A stretch of DNA of 64,000 nucleotides from Pseudohongiella sp. O18 (lineage in GTDB: Bacteria; Pseudomonadota; Gammaproteobacteria; Pseudomonadales; Pseudohongiellaceae), in contig NZ_JAJSAR010000002.1 in NCBI RefSeq assembly GCF_021729085.1, forward strand, positions 248,001 through 312,000, in the 5' to 3' direction. Position 1 is the first letter of the stretch, and every line of letters starts with the position of its first letter. Positions 53,719 through 62,959 of this stretch are shown piece after piece. The position numbers and the translations under genes are program-made. Below the pieces are notes generated by a model that had not been told where the DNA came from, ran no database searches, and saw only the letters and a program-made list of their open reading frames with translations.

Positions 53719-54660
53719 TCAGCCCAGCAGAGTCGAAGGTAGTTCCGGAATGCGCGCCACTATGACTTCACGTCGTGCCCGACTGATGCCATAAATGATT
53801 CGCTCGCCTCGGGCATTGCGGTCCCAGGCCCATGACTGACCTTCAAAGGGCACATCAATGGTGGTCACATACTCAAGCGTGACACCCTGTCGGGGCAGGC
53901 GAAGTACATAAAGTTCGGCCGCGTCGTGGCCGGTCACATACAGTAAGCCGTCGTCGCCCCAGTCTCCGCCGGAACAGGCACTGTCGCCCCAGGTCGCAAC
54001 GATCTGGGGCGGAAACAGCCATGACTCCAGCATCTGCCATTTATCGTCGAACTTGCCCACGTGCGTCCAGCGCTGATCAAATCCCGGAGTGGTTCCATTG
54101 TCGTTGTAGTTGGCAAAACATGCCCACCAGAATCCCTGGTGCCGGACTGCCCAGGTCAGCGATCCAAGGCGTATACCCAGGCTGTAGGTCGCCACGGGTT
54201 GCAGGCTGTTTCTGTCATAGGTTTCCAGTGAACTGGCCATTGGCAGTTGCGGAAAGTTAGAGTGCGCCACGACCAGTTTGTCACCGTCGACCCAGCCGGC
54301 ATTCAGGTGGATGATGGCGCCGTCGCGAGGACCCATCCATTCACCGACCAGTGCGCCTGTGTCCTTGCGATGCTTGACCAGTGCATGATTGCCGATACCG
54401 TAGAAGTGATCTGCATCGACTGCCACGCCCTGATTTGCATGGCTGATTTGCCAGCGTTGCAGTTCGTCAGCGACCAGGCCGTGTTTGGTAAGACCAGGGT
54501 TTGTTTCTGCTGCCGCGTCAGTTGACGCAGCAGCAGCGGCAGGGCGTGCCAGACTTGATACTCCGGTACCAATGGCGAGCGCACCTGCGGTAGCGCCCAG
54601 TGTCAGCAAGACCTGACGACGAGTGACAGTCGCCTCGGGCATTGAGTTGTCATTATGCAT
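53719..54660 (-). CDS. Tat-exported protein of unknown function, partner of TonB receptor
   Basis: This 313-residue protein has a twin-arginine signal (VTRRQVLLTLGATAGALAIG) and an alanine-rich cut region. The mature part is rich in short strands with repeated W, G and D patterns (HFYGIGNHALVKH, SLTWAVRHQGFWWACFANY, DWGDDGLLYVTGHDAAELYV), as in a beta-propeller. I recognise no family. The ATG lies 2 bases after the stop of the TonB-dependent receptor gene, with GGAGG inside that gene's end and 8 bases before the ATG, so the pair is coupled. Tat export suggests a bound cofactor or metal. It could bind or process the ligand taken up by the receptor. Confidence 0.72.
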   Translation of the reverse strand: MHNDNSMPEATVTRRQVLLTLGATAGALAIGTGVSSLARPAAAAASTDAAAETNPGLTKHGLVADELQRWQISHANQGVAVDADHFYGIGNHALVKHRKDTGALVGEWMGPRDGAIIHLNAGWVDGDKLVVAHSNFPQLPMASSLETYDRNSLQPVATYSLGIRLGSLTWAVRHQGFWWACFANYNDNGTTPGFDQRWTHVGKFDDKWQMLESWLFPPQIVATWGDSACSGGDWGDDGLLYVTGHDAAELYVLRLPRQGVTLEYVTTIDVPFEGQSWAWDRNARGERIIYGISRARREVIVARIPELPSTLLG

Positions 54661-54662
54661 AA

Positions 54663-57600
54663 TCAGAACCTCCGGGTAAGCTGAATGTTCCAGCTGCGGC
54701 CGGACAACAGTGACTGACTGACAGATGGGTCATAACCAAAATTGTCTGAGGACAGCGGTGGTTCTTTGTCGGTCAGGTTGATGACACCCACGCGCACGCG
54801 CGTGTCGCGCAGCAGGGGCGAGGCAGTGTTATCGAACTGGTAACCTACAGTCAGGTTGTAGGTGACGAAGCTGTCGATTACACGGCGATAAACGGTTCTA
54901 CCCTGCGTAAAGAACGGCTCGATGTAGTCGGGCTGGCCCAGAGACTCATACACGGCCTGGGTGGTTGTTGCCCCAGTGTCATGTGTCTCACCTACATGAT
55001 AGATACCCAGGCCCGCATTCCATGCGCCATTGCGCCAGAAGATATTGCTGGTGCTGCGCCATTTCGCTGCACCATTGCCATACAGCTGGTTGTTGACGGT
55101 TGGTTCGACGTTAGCTGGCGCCAGCGTATCTTCAGCCTTGTTCAGGTAGGCCCACTCGGAACTGAAAACCATGTCACCAAACGACAGGCCTCTCAGTTCG
55201 TACCGGAAGCCAAAGTCGACACCACTGTGCTCGCTGGTCGACAGGTTCAGGAAGGGGCGGTTGCGCGAGAAGATGCGTCCGGCAGGCGCGACAGGGTTGT
55301 TCGGGTTTGCTGCGTTGTAGGCGGCAAACGCTGCACGGTCTTCGGGTGTCAGCGCAAAACGCTCGACATCGCGATCGCCTTTATAATTTGCAGTGCCACT
55401 GCCCAGATCAATCTGGTCAGCAGGCACACCTGCGGCCAGCTGTTGCTGAGTGTAGGCGCGCAACAGTGCGGTGTCACTTTCATTGATCTGAGCCACACTA
55501 CGCTGGCCCAGCAGATTGCTGCGACGAATGCGCCACCAGTCGACATTCATGGTGAGACCATCCATAAATGGCGCATCGAATACCAGTCCTACGGTGTCAC
55601 CCTTGGATTCCTGGGCCATGAGGTCCGGGTTGCCACCAAAATAGGTGCGCATGACGTAGGGACCTTCATTCAGTGCGGGGTTGCGGTAGGCGTCAATATC
55701 GCCAGCACCAGCGGTGATGGTCCAGCGCGGGCTGGTATACAGAGCTGCCAGACTGGGCGCCATGAATCCTTCATTGCGCGAGGCGCGCAACATCAACCAG
55801 TCAACAGGTTTCCAGTTGACGCCAACTTTTGGTTTGGTCGTATTACCAAAGTCGCTGTACTGTTCGGTGCGAGCCGACACATTGAGTTCCAGTCGGTTCA
55901 TCAGCGGTATGTCTGCATCCTCATTAATCAGCGGTATCATCACTTCAGCAAAGGCGCTGGTGACGTCACGGCTGCCAAATACATCAGGACGTGGCGGGTG
56001 AAGCAGGAAATCATTGTTGGTTGTATCCAGTCCCGAGCTTGCAGGGTTCTCACCACTGAAAGGGGGACGGATGTCTTCCAGATCTTCGCGACGGTGTTCA
56101 ACGCCAAACGCAGCCATGACATCACCACCCCACCAGCTGAACAGAGTGCCTGAGGTCTTTGCGTCGAAGCTGGCGATATAGCTTTGTGCTTCGCGCGCAA
56201 AAGTGTCGCTGAATGAATCTACGGTCGCCTGCGGATTGTTGTAGGGTGCGTCGGCGACGACAGCGTTGCCCTGGACCCGAAATGTGTAACCGAATGGGTT
56301 GTAGGCACTGGCATCTGTGCGGCCAATGGCGTCCTGAAGCAGGCTTTCGCGCACGTCAGGGTAGGCTTCATCATTGCCGTTGACCTGGTTGTAGAACAGC
56401 GATGTTTCCCAGGTCCAGGTGGCGCCAAACGACCCCTTCAGGCCAGTAGCAAAGCGTACAACATCGGATTCAGTTGTGATCAGTTCTGGTGACAGCCCGG
56501 CCAGCGTCATCTGAGTAAAGCTGACAGTACGTGGCTGACCAGTCAGTCGCGGCGTACCATCTGCGTTCGCCAGGCCGGCAGGGTGATAGAAACGAGATCC
56601 GTAAGGGTTGTAGGGATTGTCGATCGGCATGACCATCAGCTTGTCTGAGGTTGGTGCATTCAATGCCAGTGGCTGACGTTTCATGGTTGATTCAGCCATG
56701 TAATAGCCAGCTTCGGCAAATACGGTGACAGAAGGCGAAATGTCGTATTCACCAGCCAGGTAGGCATTGCCGCGCTTTACTTCCGGTGAGGCGAAACCAA
56801 ACTGATTCAGGTCGAGGAAAAATTCGGGATTATTGGCACGTGAAGGGGCGCTGTTGGTCAAAGTTGGTGCGCCGTTCACTGGTCTAAAGTAGTTGTTCGC
56901 TGTGCTGCTGCCAATTCGGAAAGTGGGCCAGTAGCCTCGCGCAGAGCGTCCATCAAAGCTGCCGCCCAGGTTGTTGAACGGGGCTGGTACCTTGTCGCTG
57001 TTAAAGGAAGTACGACTGAAATCCCGTTCACTCAGGGCAATGCTATCCCGGTTCAAAGCTTCAATGCTGCCGATAAAACGGCCGCGACCGTTAGCCAGGT
57101 CGGTCGAACCAAAGGTCAGTGCCAACTGTGTGTTCTCACCGCCGCCGTGTTCAGTGCCGCCTTGCTGCAGCGATACTTCAACGCCATCAATCTCGCGCTT
57201 CATGATGTAGTTGATGACACCGCCAACGGCGTCTGAACCATAAATTGAGGATGCACCATCGCGCAGCACTTCAATGCGCTCAACCCCTTGTGTTGGCAAC
57301 TGGTTCACGTTGACTGCCTGCGACAGGCCCGCCGTCATCGGGTTAATGGACATGCGTCTGCCATTGACCAGGACCAGTGTTGCAGTGGCACCCATATTGC
57401 GCAGATTGATGTTGGCGTTGTCGCCGCGGGCGCCAGACGACCCGAGGCGGGTCTCGTTTTCTGGCAGGTTTACCACCGACGGTAACGAGGTCAGCAGGTC
57501 AACGGGCAGAACAGCTGCCCTGACCTCCATGGCTTCTTCGCCAATAACTGATACAGGCACGGTGCCATCGTTTTCTGCACGGCGTATGTTTGAACCGGTC

Positions 57601-57803
57601 ACCACCACTTCCTGAATTTCAGGAATGGCGTTGCTTGTCGGGGTTTGTGCTATGGCTGCAGAACCCGCTCCAAGCAGCAGTCCGGTCACACTAAGCTGCA
57701 CTAGCATTGCCAGTGGTCGTTTGCCGAAACCTGGAATATTAAGGGATTTGCTGGTCTCCACAGAGACCGGGACTTCCGCCATGTGTGGGAATGGCTTGTT
57801 CAT
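54663..57803 (-). CDS. TonB-dependent outer-membrane receptor
   Basis: This 1046-residue protein imports a ligand across the outer membrane using TonB energy. The N-terminus has about 28 residues before a hydrophobic segment (PLAMLVQLSVTGLLLGAGSA), so the signal peptide is unusually long. A TonB box-like EIQEVVVTGSNIRRAE begins the plug, which contains LVNGRRMSINPM, GVERIEVLRDGASSIYGSDA and GGVINYIMK. The rest forms the 22-strand barrel and ends in Phe after NIQLTRRF, as barrels do. VLRDGASSIYGSDAVGGVIN is the plug family hallmark. The ligand is unknown; size and style resemble the large receptors of plant-polymer or peptide users. No Fur box was noticed. Confidence 0.93.
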   Translation of the reverse strand: MNKPFPHMAEVPVSVETSKSLNIPGFGKRPLAMLVQLSVTGLLLGAGSAAIAQTPTSNAIPEIQEVVVTGSNIRRAENDGTVPVSVIGEEAMEVRAAVLPVDLLTSLPSVVNLPENETRLGSSGARGDNANINLRNMGATATLVLVNGRRMSINPMTAGLSQAVNVNQLPTQGVERIEVLRDGASSIYGSDAVGGVINYIMKREIDGVEVSLQQGGTEHGGGENTQLALTFGSTDLANGRGRFIGSIEALNRDSIALSERDFSRTSFNSDKVPAPFNNLGGSFDGRSARGYWPTFRIGSSTANNYFRPVNGAPTLTNSAPSRANNPEFFLDLNQFGFASPEVKRGNAYLAGEYDISPSVTVFAEAGYYMAESTMKRQPLALNAPTSDKLMVMPIDNPYNPYGSRFYHPAGLANADGTPRLTGQPRTVSFTQMTLAGLSPELITTESDVVRFATGLKGSFGATWTWETSLFYNQVNGNDEAYPDVRESLLQDAIGRTDASAYNPFGYTFRVQGNAVVADAPYNNPQATVDSFSDTFAREAQSYIASFDAKTSGTLFSWWGGDVMAAFGVEHRREDLEDIRPPFSGENPASSGLDTTNNDFLLHPPRPDVFGSRDVTSAFAEVMIPLINEDADIPLMNRLELNVSARTEQYSDFGNTTKPKVGVNWKPVDWLMLRASRNEGFMAPSLAALYTSPRWTITAGAGDIDAYRNPALNEGPYVMRTYFGGNPDLMAQESKGDTVGLVFDAPFMDGLTMNVDWWRIRRSNLLGQRSVAQINESDTALLRAYTQQQLAAGVPADQIDLGSGTANYKGDRDVERFALTPEDRAAFAAYNAANPNNPVAPAGRIFSRNRPFLNLSTSEHSGVDFGFRYELRGLSFGDMVFSSEWAYLNKAEDTLAPANVEPTVNNQLYGNGAAKWRSTSNIFWRNGAWNAGLGIYHVGETHDTGATTTQAVYESLGQPDYIEPFFTQGRTVYRRVIDSFVTYNLTVGYQFDNTASPLLRDTRVRVGVINLTDKEPPLSSDNFGYDPSVSQSLLSGRSWNIQLTRRF

Positions 57804-58075
57804 GTTATGGACTCCAAAGGCGTGGTTGAAATAGACTGATTTCTAATTTCCGAAGAGGGCCGGAAGTAATGTTTTACGATCCGGCTGGGTGCCGGAAGCC
57901 ATGGAGATTAGCCTGACTTGGTGACAGATCAGTGGCGGTTATGTGGCAGCTCAATGAATTTTTTGTGAATGACAGATTGGTGACGGGAAGGGCGATCGCA
58001 ACTAGGGACAGTCCAGATGATTAAAGGTATTATTTGGGGCAAGACACTTTCGTTCGCAGCACTGGCAGGCAATTC

Positions 58076-58615
58076 ATGGCAACAAAACCCAGTATTCACA
58101 AATTCACGATTGCCCTCAGTGATCTGGACAGGGAATATTATGATTCCCTGAACCTGACGGTTGCCAGGCACCCGTCAGAGACACTAGAACGCATGCTGGT
58201 CCGCGTGCTGGCTTACTGTCTCAATGCCAGTGAGCAACTTACTTTCTGCAAAGGGCTCAGTGACACAGATGAGCCTGACGTCTGGGCAAAAGACCTTAAT
58301 GGCGGTATTGCGCTCTGGATCGATGTGGGTGAGCCGGCTTTCGATCGCATCAAGAAGGCCAGCCGTCTGGCGCGCGACGTCAAGGTTTATGCTTTCAACA
58401 CTAAATCTGCTGTCTGGTGGAGCCAGCATCAACAAGAGTTCGCCGGGCTCAGGGTATCGGTCAGTCGATTCCCCTGGGCGCCTCTTCAGCAACTGGCCGA
58501 GGTCTTGCAGCGAACCATGGATATGTCAGTAACCATTTCCGGTGGAACCGTCTATGTCGCTGCCGAAACAGGCGAGTACGAGTTTGCGCTGGAAGAGCTG
58601 CAGACAGTTAACTAG
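58076..58615 (+). CDS. yaeQ: YaeQ-family protein
   Basis: This 179-residue cytoplasmic protein belongs to the YaeQ family, which has a nuclease-like (PD-(D/E)XK) fold but no proven reaction. The N-terminus IHKFTIALSDLDREYYDSLN and RHPSETLERMLVRVLAYCLN are characteristic, and ALWIDVGEPAFDRIKKASR contains the presumed active acidic residues. ATG 58076 has AGG about 6 bases upstream and gives the family's usual N-terminus; an in-frame start at 58034 adds 14 residues without support. It lies in a 270-base gap after the divergent TonB receptor and shows no promoter I can name. Confidence 0.88.
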   Translation: MATKPSIHKFTIALSDLDREYYDSLNLTVARHPSETLERMLVRVLAYCLNASEQLTFCKGLSDTDEPDVWAKDLNGGIALWIDVGEPAFDRIKKASRLARDVKVYAFNTKSAVWWSQHQQEFAGLRVSVSRFPWAPLQQLAEVLQRTMDMSVTISGGTVYVAAETGEYEFALEELQTVN

Positions 58616-58656
58616 ATCAGTCATTCATCCAGGCAGAATCAGTAAGGGGCCAGGTC

Positions 58657-59478
58657 ATGCATATTGAGGGTATCAGGGAAAACAGAGTCGCAGTGAGTCT
58701 GAGTAACGGGGTCGCCCATGTGCGCTTGAACCGACCGGACAAGCGCAACGCACTGGACGATGATCTGTTTTTGTCACTGGCGGCGGCTGGCGAAGCATTG
58801 AAAACCATGTCAGGACTGAGAGCTGTTGTTTTGTCCGGAGAAGGCGAGTCGTTCTGCGCAGGGCTCGATTTTGCCTCGTTCAAGGGAATGTCTGAGCGCG
58901 ACGGAGAGACCTCCACAATCGGCACCATGGTGTCCAGTGACAGCATCACGCATCTCGCCCAGCAGGTCTGCTGGGTATGGCAGGAAGTGCCGGTGCCTGT
59001 AATCGCCTCACTGCATGGACATGCGCTCGGCGGAGGCATGCAGATCGCACTGGGCGCAGATATTCGGATTGCCCACCCGGGCACCCAGCTGTCAGTCCGC
59101 GAAGTCTACTGGGGCCTGATCCCCGACATGACAGGTACACTGATGCTGGGTAGTCTGGTGCGGCCGGATGTCGCGCGCGAACTGGTATACACAGCACGTG
59201 TGCTGACGGCAGCGGAAGGGCATGGCCTGGGACTGGTCACACGGCTGTCAGATGAGCCTTTGGTGGAAGCGCAGGCGCTGGCTGCAGAAATTGCCAGTCG
59301 CAGTCCGGATGCGGTCAGAGCTGCCAAGCGTTTGCTGACACGACAGCTCAGGCAGCAGGCTGCAGAACAGTTTGCGGCCGAACGGGAAGAAATTCATCGC
59401 CTGATTGGTTCAGCCAACCAGAACGAAGCAGTGGCGGCCTACTTTCAGAAAAGAGCACCGAAATTTCAGGATGTCTAG
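58657..59478 (+). CDS. Crotonase-superfamily enoyl-CoA hydratase/isomerase
   Basis: This 273-residue cytoplasmic enzyme has the crotonase fold: the CoA-binding opening RLNRPDKRNALDDDL, the FCAGLDFASFKG oxyanion strand and GHALGGGMQIALGADIRI. In REVYWGLIPDMTGT a Glu and an Asp are eight residues apart, as in dienoyl-CoA isomerases (EVDVGLAAD in that family), which suggests double-bond shifting rather than hydration. The call of hydratase or isomerase stays open. The gene follows yaeQ by 41 bases and precedes tRNA-Leu on the other strand. Confidence 0.87.
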   Translation: MHIEGIRENRVAVSLSNGVAHVRLNRPDKRNALDDDLFLSLAAAGEALKTMSGLRAVVLSGEGESFCAGLDFASFKGMSERDGETSTIGTMVSSDSITHLAQQVCWVWQEVPVPVIASLHGHALGGGMQIALGADIRIAHPGTQLSVREVYWGLIPDMTGTLMLGSLVRPDVARELVYTARVLTAAEGHGLGLVTRLSDEPLVEAQALAAEIASRSPDAVRAAKRLLTRQLRQQAAEQFAAEREEIHRLIGSANQNEAVAAYFQKRAPKFQDV

Positions 59479-59511
59479 ATAGTCTGTGGATCGGAGCAAG
59501 CAGAAGAAAGA

Positions 59512-59598
59512 TGGTACCGGAGGCCGGACTCGAACCGGCACGCTTTTAAGGGCATCGGATTTTGAATCCGACGTGTCTACCAATTTCACCACTCCGGC
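59512..59598 (-). tRNA. tRNA-Leu, anticodon CAA
   Basis: The leftward 87-base gene starts GCCGGAGTGG and ends CTCCGGTACCA with an encoded CCA. The acceptor stem pairs 7 bases with a G-T at the first pair. The anticodon loop TTCAAAA gives CAA, which reads UUG. A long variable arm of the class II type (GCCCTTAAAAGC) and T-loop GGTTCGAGTCC confirm leucine. It lies between a crotonase gene and queA, in the opposite direction to both. Confidence 0.95.
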
Positions 59599-59729
59599 AG
59601 GATGTGTGCTTGTGCAGAAGGGCGCCATTATAACAACATTGCAACATCTGACAATGGCTGTTTCGCAGCCTCCTGTGGTGCTGTCAGAGCTTGGCAAGCT
59701 TCGACGAATCGGGCAAACTTGCCGCCCTT

Positions 59730-60788
59730 ATGAAACTATCCGACTTTGATTATCAACTGCCTGACGAGCTGATCGCTCACTACCCTGCGGCCAATCGCAG
59801 TGGCAGTCGCATGCTGTGTCTTGATCGCAACAGCGGCGCTGTTTCCCACCACGTGTTCAGCGACATTGTGAGCATGCTGCAGGCCGAGGATCTGCTGGTA
59901 TTTAACGATACCCGGGTGCTGCCCGCTCGCCTGCATGGGCAAAAGGCAACCGGCGGCAAGGTTGAAGTTCTGATTGAGCGGCTGCTGAGCGAACACGAAG
60001 CGCTGGCTCAGGTGCGTGCCAGTAAATCACCCGGCCCCGGTATGCAGCTGATACTGGAGGCAAGTGACAACGATGCCGGGCTGACTGTGGAAGTGCTCGG
60101 TAGACAGGGCGAATTTTTTCATCTGCGCTTTCCTGCAGATGCACCGGCAGTTGATCTGCTGGATCGCTACGGCCATATGCCACTGCCGCCCTATATTGAT
60201 CGACCTGATGAGCAGGCGGACCAGAGCCGTTATCAGACAGTTTATGGACGCAATCCGGGCGCCGTCGCGGCACCCACGGCTGGACTGCATTTTGACGACC
60301 CCCTGCTTGATGCAATCAAACAGCGAGGCGTCGACATGGCTTTTGTCACGCTGCATGTTGGTTCGGGCACGTTTCAACCGGTGCGTAGCGAAAATGTGCT
60401 TGAGCATCGCATGCACAGTGAGTGGATTGATGTGCCGGCGAGCGTCTGCGGGCAGATCGCGGCATGCCGTGCCCGCGGCGGGCGTGTCATTGCCGTTGGC
60501 ACAACGTCGGTTCGCAGCCTCGAATCGGCAGCGCTGAAGGCGGGCGGCGACATCGATGTGGAGCGGACGATAAATCCCTATCAGGGCGATACGGATATCT
60601 TTATCTACCCTGGCTACCAGTTTCAGGTAGTGGACGCGATGATCACCAATTTTCATCTGCCGAAGTCGACGCTGATGATGCTGATCAGTGCCTTTGCGTC
60701 GCGTGAGAAGGTCATGGCTGCCTACGCTGAGGCAATCAGCCAGCGTTACCGCTTCTTCAGTTACGGCGATGCCATGTTCATTCGGTAG
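59730..60788 (+). CDS. queA: tRNA ribosyltransferase-isomerase QueA
   Basis: QueA transfers the ribosyl part of S-adenosylmethionine to preQ1 in tRNA to make epoxyqueuosine. The 352 residues open with [19 protein letters not shown] and contain [53 protein letters not shown] and [14 protein letters not shown], all family hallmarks. ATG 59730 is the standard start; an in-frame start at 59691 adds 13 residues. In most Gammaproteobacteria tgt and yajC-secDF follow; here mdh does, so that block is split. Confidence 0.97.
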   Translation: MKLSDFDYQLPDELIAHYPAANRSGSRMLCLDRNSGAVSHHVFSDIVSMLQAEDLLVFNDTRVLPARLHGQKATGGKVEVLIERLLSEHEALAQVRASKSPGPGMQLILEASDNDAGLTVEVLGRQGEFFHLRFPADAPAVDLLDRYGHMPLPPYIDRPDEQADQSRYQTVYGRNPGAVAAPTAGLHFDDPLLDAIKQRGVDMAFVTLHVGSGTFQPVRSENVLEHRMHSEWIDVPASVCGQIAACRARGGRVIAVGTTSVRSLESAALKAGGDIDVERTINPYQGDTDIFIYPGYQFQVVDAMITNFHLPKSTLMMLISAFASREKVMAAYAEAISQRYRFFSYGDAMFIR

Positions 60789-60797
60789 TGGTATACT
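60789..60797 (+). promoter_or_regulatory. Extended -10 promoter of mdh
   Basis: TGGTATACT contains TG one base before the -10 box TATACT (60792-60797), an extended -10 element. No good -35 lies upstream. The start point would be near 60804, leaving a leader of about 50 bases before the mdh ATG at 60855. It overlaps the queA stop. Confidence 0.5.
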
Positions 60798-60854
60798 CTG
60801 CCCCCTCTAATCTTCAAGTAACACCTTAAATACAGACTTTACAAGGGTTTTATC

Positions 60855-61835
60855 ATGGCTAAAGCACCCGTTCGCGTTGCTGTCACCGGGGCAGCAGGAC
60901 AGATCAGTTATTCATTGTTGTTCCGTATCGCTGCAGGCGAGATGCTGGGCAAAGATCAGCCCGTCATCCTGCAGTTACTTGAGATTACACCGGCACTGGA
61001 AGCGCTGAAAGGCGTCGTCATGGAGCTGGAAGACTGCGCGTTTCCGCTGGTTCACGACATCGTTCAGACCGATGACGCCAATGTTGCATTCAAAGACGCC
61101 GATTACTGCCTGCTGGTAGGCGCACGTCCCCGCGGCCCAGGCATGGAGCGCAAAGATCTGCTCGAAGCCAACGCTGCGATTTTCTCGGCACAGGGCAAGG
61201 CCATCAATGACAATGCCAGCCGCGATGTTAAAGTGCTGGTTGTTGGTAACCCGGCCAATACCAATGCGCTGATCGCATACCGTAACGCACCAGACCTCAA
61301 ACCCGGTCAGTTCACGGCCATGACTCGTCTCGACCACAACCGCGCCATCGCGCAGCTGGCCGAAAAGACAGGTAAGCACAGCACTGACGTTGATGGCATC
61401 ATCATCTGGGGTAACCACTCCGCTACGCAATACCCGGATATCAACCACGCTACAGTGGCTGGCAAAAAGGCGGCCGACCTGGTTGATCAGGACTGGCTGG
61501 TAAGCACCTTCATCCCCAATGTTCAGCAGCGCGGCGCCGCCATCATCAAGGCGCGTGGTCTGTCCTCAGCTGCATCAGCGGCCAATGCGGCCATCGAACA
61601 CATGCGTGACTGGGCCCTGGGCACCAATGGCAAGGTGGTTAGCATGGGCATTCACAGCGATGGCAGCTACGGTATCGCCGAAGGCCTGATCTACTCATTC
61701 CCGGTCACCTGCGACAATGGTCAGTACACCATCGTACAGGGTCTGGATATCAGTGATTTCAGCCGTGGCCTGATGCAAAAAACCGAGAAGGAGCTGGAAG
61801 AAGAACGCAACGGTGTTGCGCACCTGCTTCCCTGA
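60855..61835 (+). CDS. mdh: Malate dehydrogenase
   Basis: Mdh oxidises malate to oxaloacetate with NAD in the citric acid cycle. The 326 residues are of the longer type found in many Proteobacteria and similar to the cytosolic form of eukaryotes. [20 protein letters not shown] is the NAD loop, [15 protein letters not shown] the substrate Arg loop, [14 protein letters not shown] the conserved Asn region, [11 protein letters not shown] the Asp-His pair member, and [13 protein letters not shown] contains the catalytic His. AAGGG lies before the ATG. A hairpin follows the stop. Confidence 0.97.
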   Translation: MAKAPVRVAVTGAAGQISYSLLFRIAAGEMLGKDQPVILQLLEITPALEALKGVVMELEDCAFPLVHDIVQTDDANVAFKDADYCLLVGARPRGPGMERKDLLEANAAIFSAQGKAINDNASRDVKVLVVGNPANTNALIAYRNAPDLKPGQFTAMTRLDHNRAIAQLAEKTGKHSTDVDGIIIWGNHSATQYPDINHATVAGKKAADLVDQDWLVSTFIPNVQQRGAAIIKARGLSSAASAANAAIEHMRDWALGTNGKVVSMGIHSDGSYGIAEGLIYSFPVTCDNGQYTIVQGLDISDFSRGLMQKTEKELEEERNGVAHLLP

Positions 61836-61844
61836 TTCCGGGCT

Positions 61845-61873
61845 GGCGGCGGTGACTGTGTGAGTCATCGCCG
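61845..61873 (+). terminator. Hairpin after mdh
   Basis: Arms GCGGCGGTGACT (61845-61856) and AGTCATCGCCGC (61862-61873) pair over 12 bases with one G-T, around GTGTG, just past the mdh stop. Only ATTCTC follows, so the T tract is poor. It separates mdh from the sensor kinase gene. Confidence 0.6.
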
Positions 61874-61891
61874 CATTCTCGAGTCCGCAAC

Positions 61892-62959
61892 ATGAACATC
61901 CGCATTAACTGGCGTCGTGAACTGCGTTTCTGGTCCTTTCAATTGTTGGGCTGGATGACGTGGATCGTGATGCTGGTGCTGCGCGACCTCACATTTGTTC
62001 CTCGCGAATACATTCTTGAGCGCGTCAATGTTTTTGTCGTTGATGCCCTGATAGGCATGGCGTTGACCACGGCGCTGCGTTATCTGTACCGAAGTGTTTG
62101 GGATCGGCCGGTGTATGTCCGTTTTCTGGCGGTGATGCTTGGCTGCTGGCTGGCCTCGCAGGCCTGGCGACCCATCAAGGTGCTGATTACCGATTCCGAT
62201 TTTGGCGCCAGTGTGGATCTGACCGGTTATGGCTGGAACACGTTCAGCAACTGGCTGCCGATATCCATGTCACTGCTGCTGTTGTGGAGCATGCTGTACT
62301 TCATGATGAAGTATTATCAGCTGTTCCATTACGAGCGCGAAAAAAGTCTGCGCTCAGAGTCTCTGGCGCACGAAGCACAGCTGCGCATGCTGCGCTATCA
62401 GCTCAATCCACACTTTCTGTTTAATACACTCAATGCCATCTCGACGCTGATTCTGGTGCAGTCGACCGACCAGGCCAATGCGATGGTGACCCGTCTCAGC
62501 AAGTTCCTGCGTTACTCACTGGAGCACGACCCTCTGGACAAAGTCACGCTTGAGCATGAGCTGGCCAGCGTTAACCTGTATCTCGATATAGAAAAGGTCC
62601 GTTTTGAAGAACGCCTGCGGGTTGAATATGATCTGGCCGCTAGCGTCCGTCAGGCACTGGTACCCAGCATGCTGCTGCAGCCGATGGTCGAAAACTCCAT
62701 CAAATACGCCATTGCACGTCACGAAAATGGCGGTACCATCTGGATCAGCGCGTCGCCGTGTGATCGCAATAAGCTGTGTATTACGGTCGCCGACGATGGC
62801 CCCGGTGCCGTGGGCGATCCGACGTCCATTGGGGTAGGATTAAAAAATATCCGTGACAGATTGCAGGAGATTTACGGTGACGAGCACCAGTTTCTGTTCT
62901 CTCCACAGGATCCAAAAGGATTTAAGGTAACGGTAGTGATTCCCTATGAAACCAGATAA
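61892..62959 (+). CDS. LytS/AlgZ-type sensor histidine kinase
   Basis: This 355-residue inner-membrane kinase has four or five membrane segments (roughly residues 14-34, 45-62, 75-92 and 120-140) and no extra sensor domain. The phosphoacceptor is His174 in YQLNPHFLFNTLNAIS, the family hallmark. SMLLQPMVENSIKYAI is the N box and ITVADDGPGAVG with GVGLKNIRDRLQEIYG the ATP lid region. It overlaps the regulator gene by 14 bases, so both are co-translated. AlgZ of Pseudomonas is a close type, but the signal is unknown. Confidence 0.93.
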   Translation: MNIRINWRRELRFWSFQLLGWMTWIVMLVLRDLTFVPREYILERVNVFVVDALIGMALTTALRYLYRSVWDRPVYVRFLAVMLGCWLASQAWRPIKVLITDSDFGASVDLTGYGWNTFSNWLPISMSLLLLWSMLYFMMKYYQLFHYEREKSLRSESLAHEAQLRMLRYQLNPHFLFNTLNAISTLILVQSTDQANAMVTRLSKFLRYSLEHDPLDKVTLEHELASVNLYLDIEKVRFEERLRVEYDLAASVRQALVPSMLLQPMVENSIKYAIARHENGGTIWISASPCDRNKLCITVADDGPGAVGDPTSIGVGLKNIRDRLQEIYGDEHQFLFSPQDPKGFKVTVVIPYETR

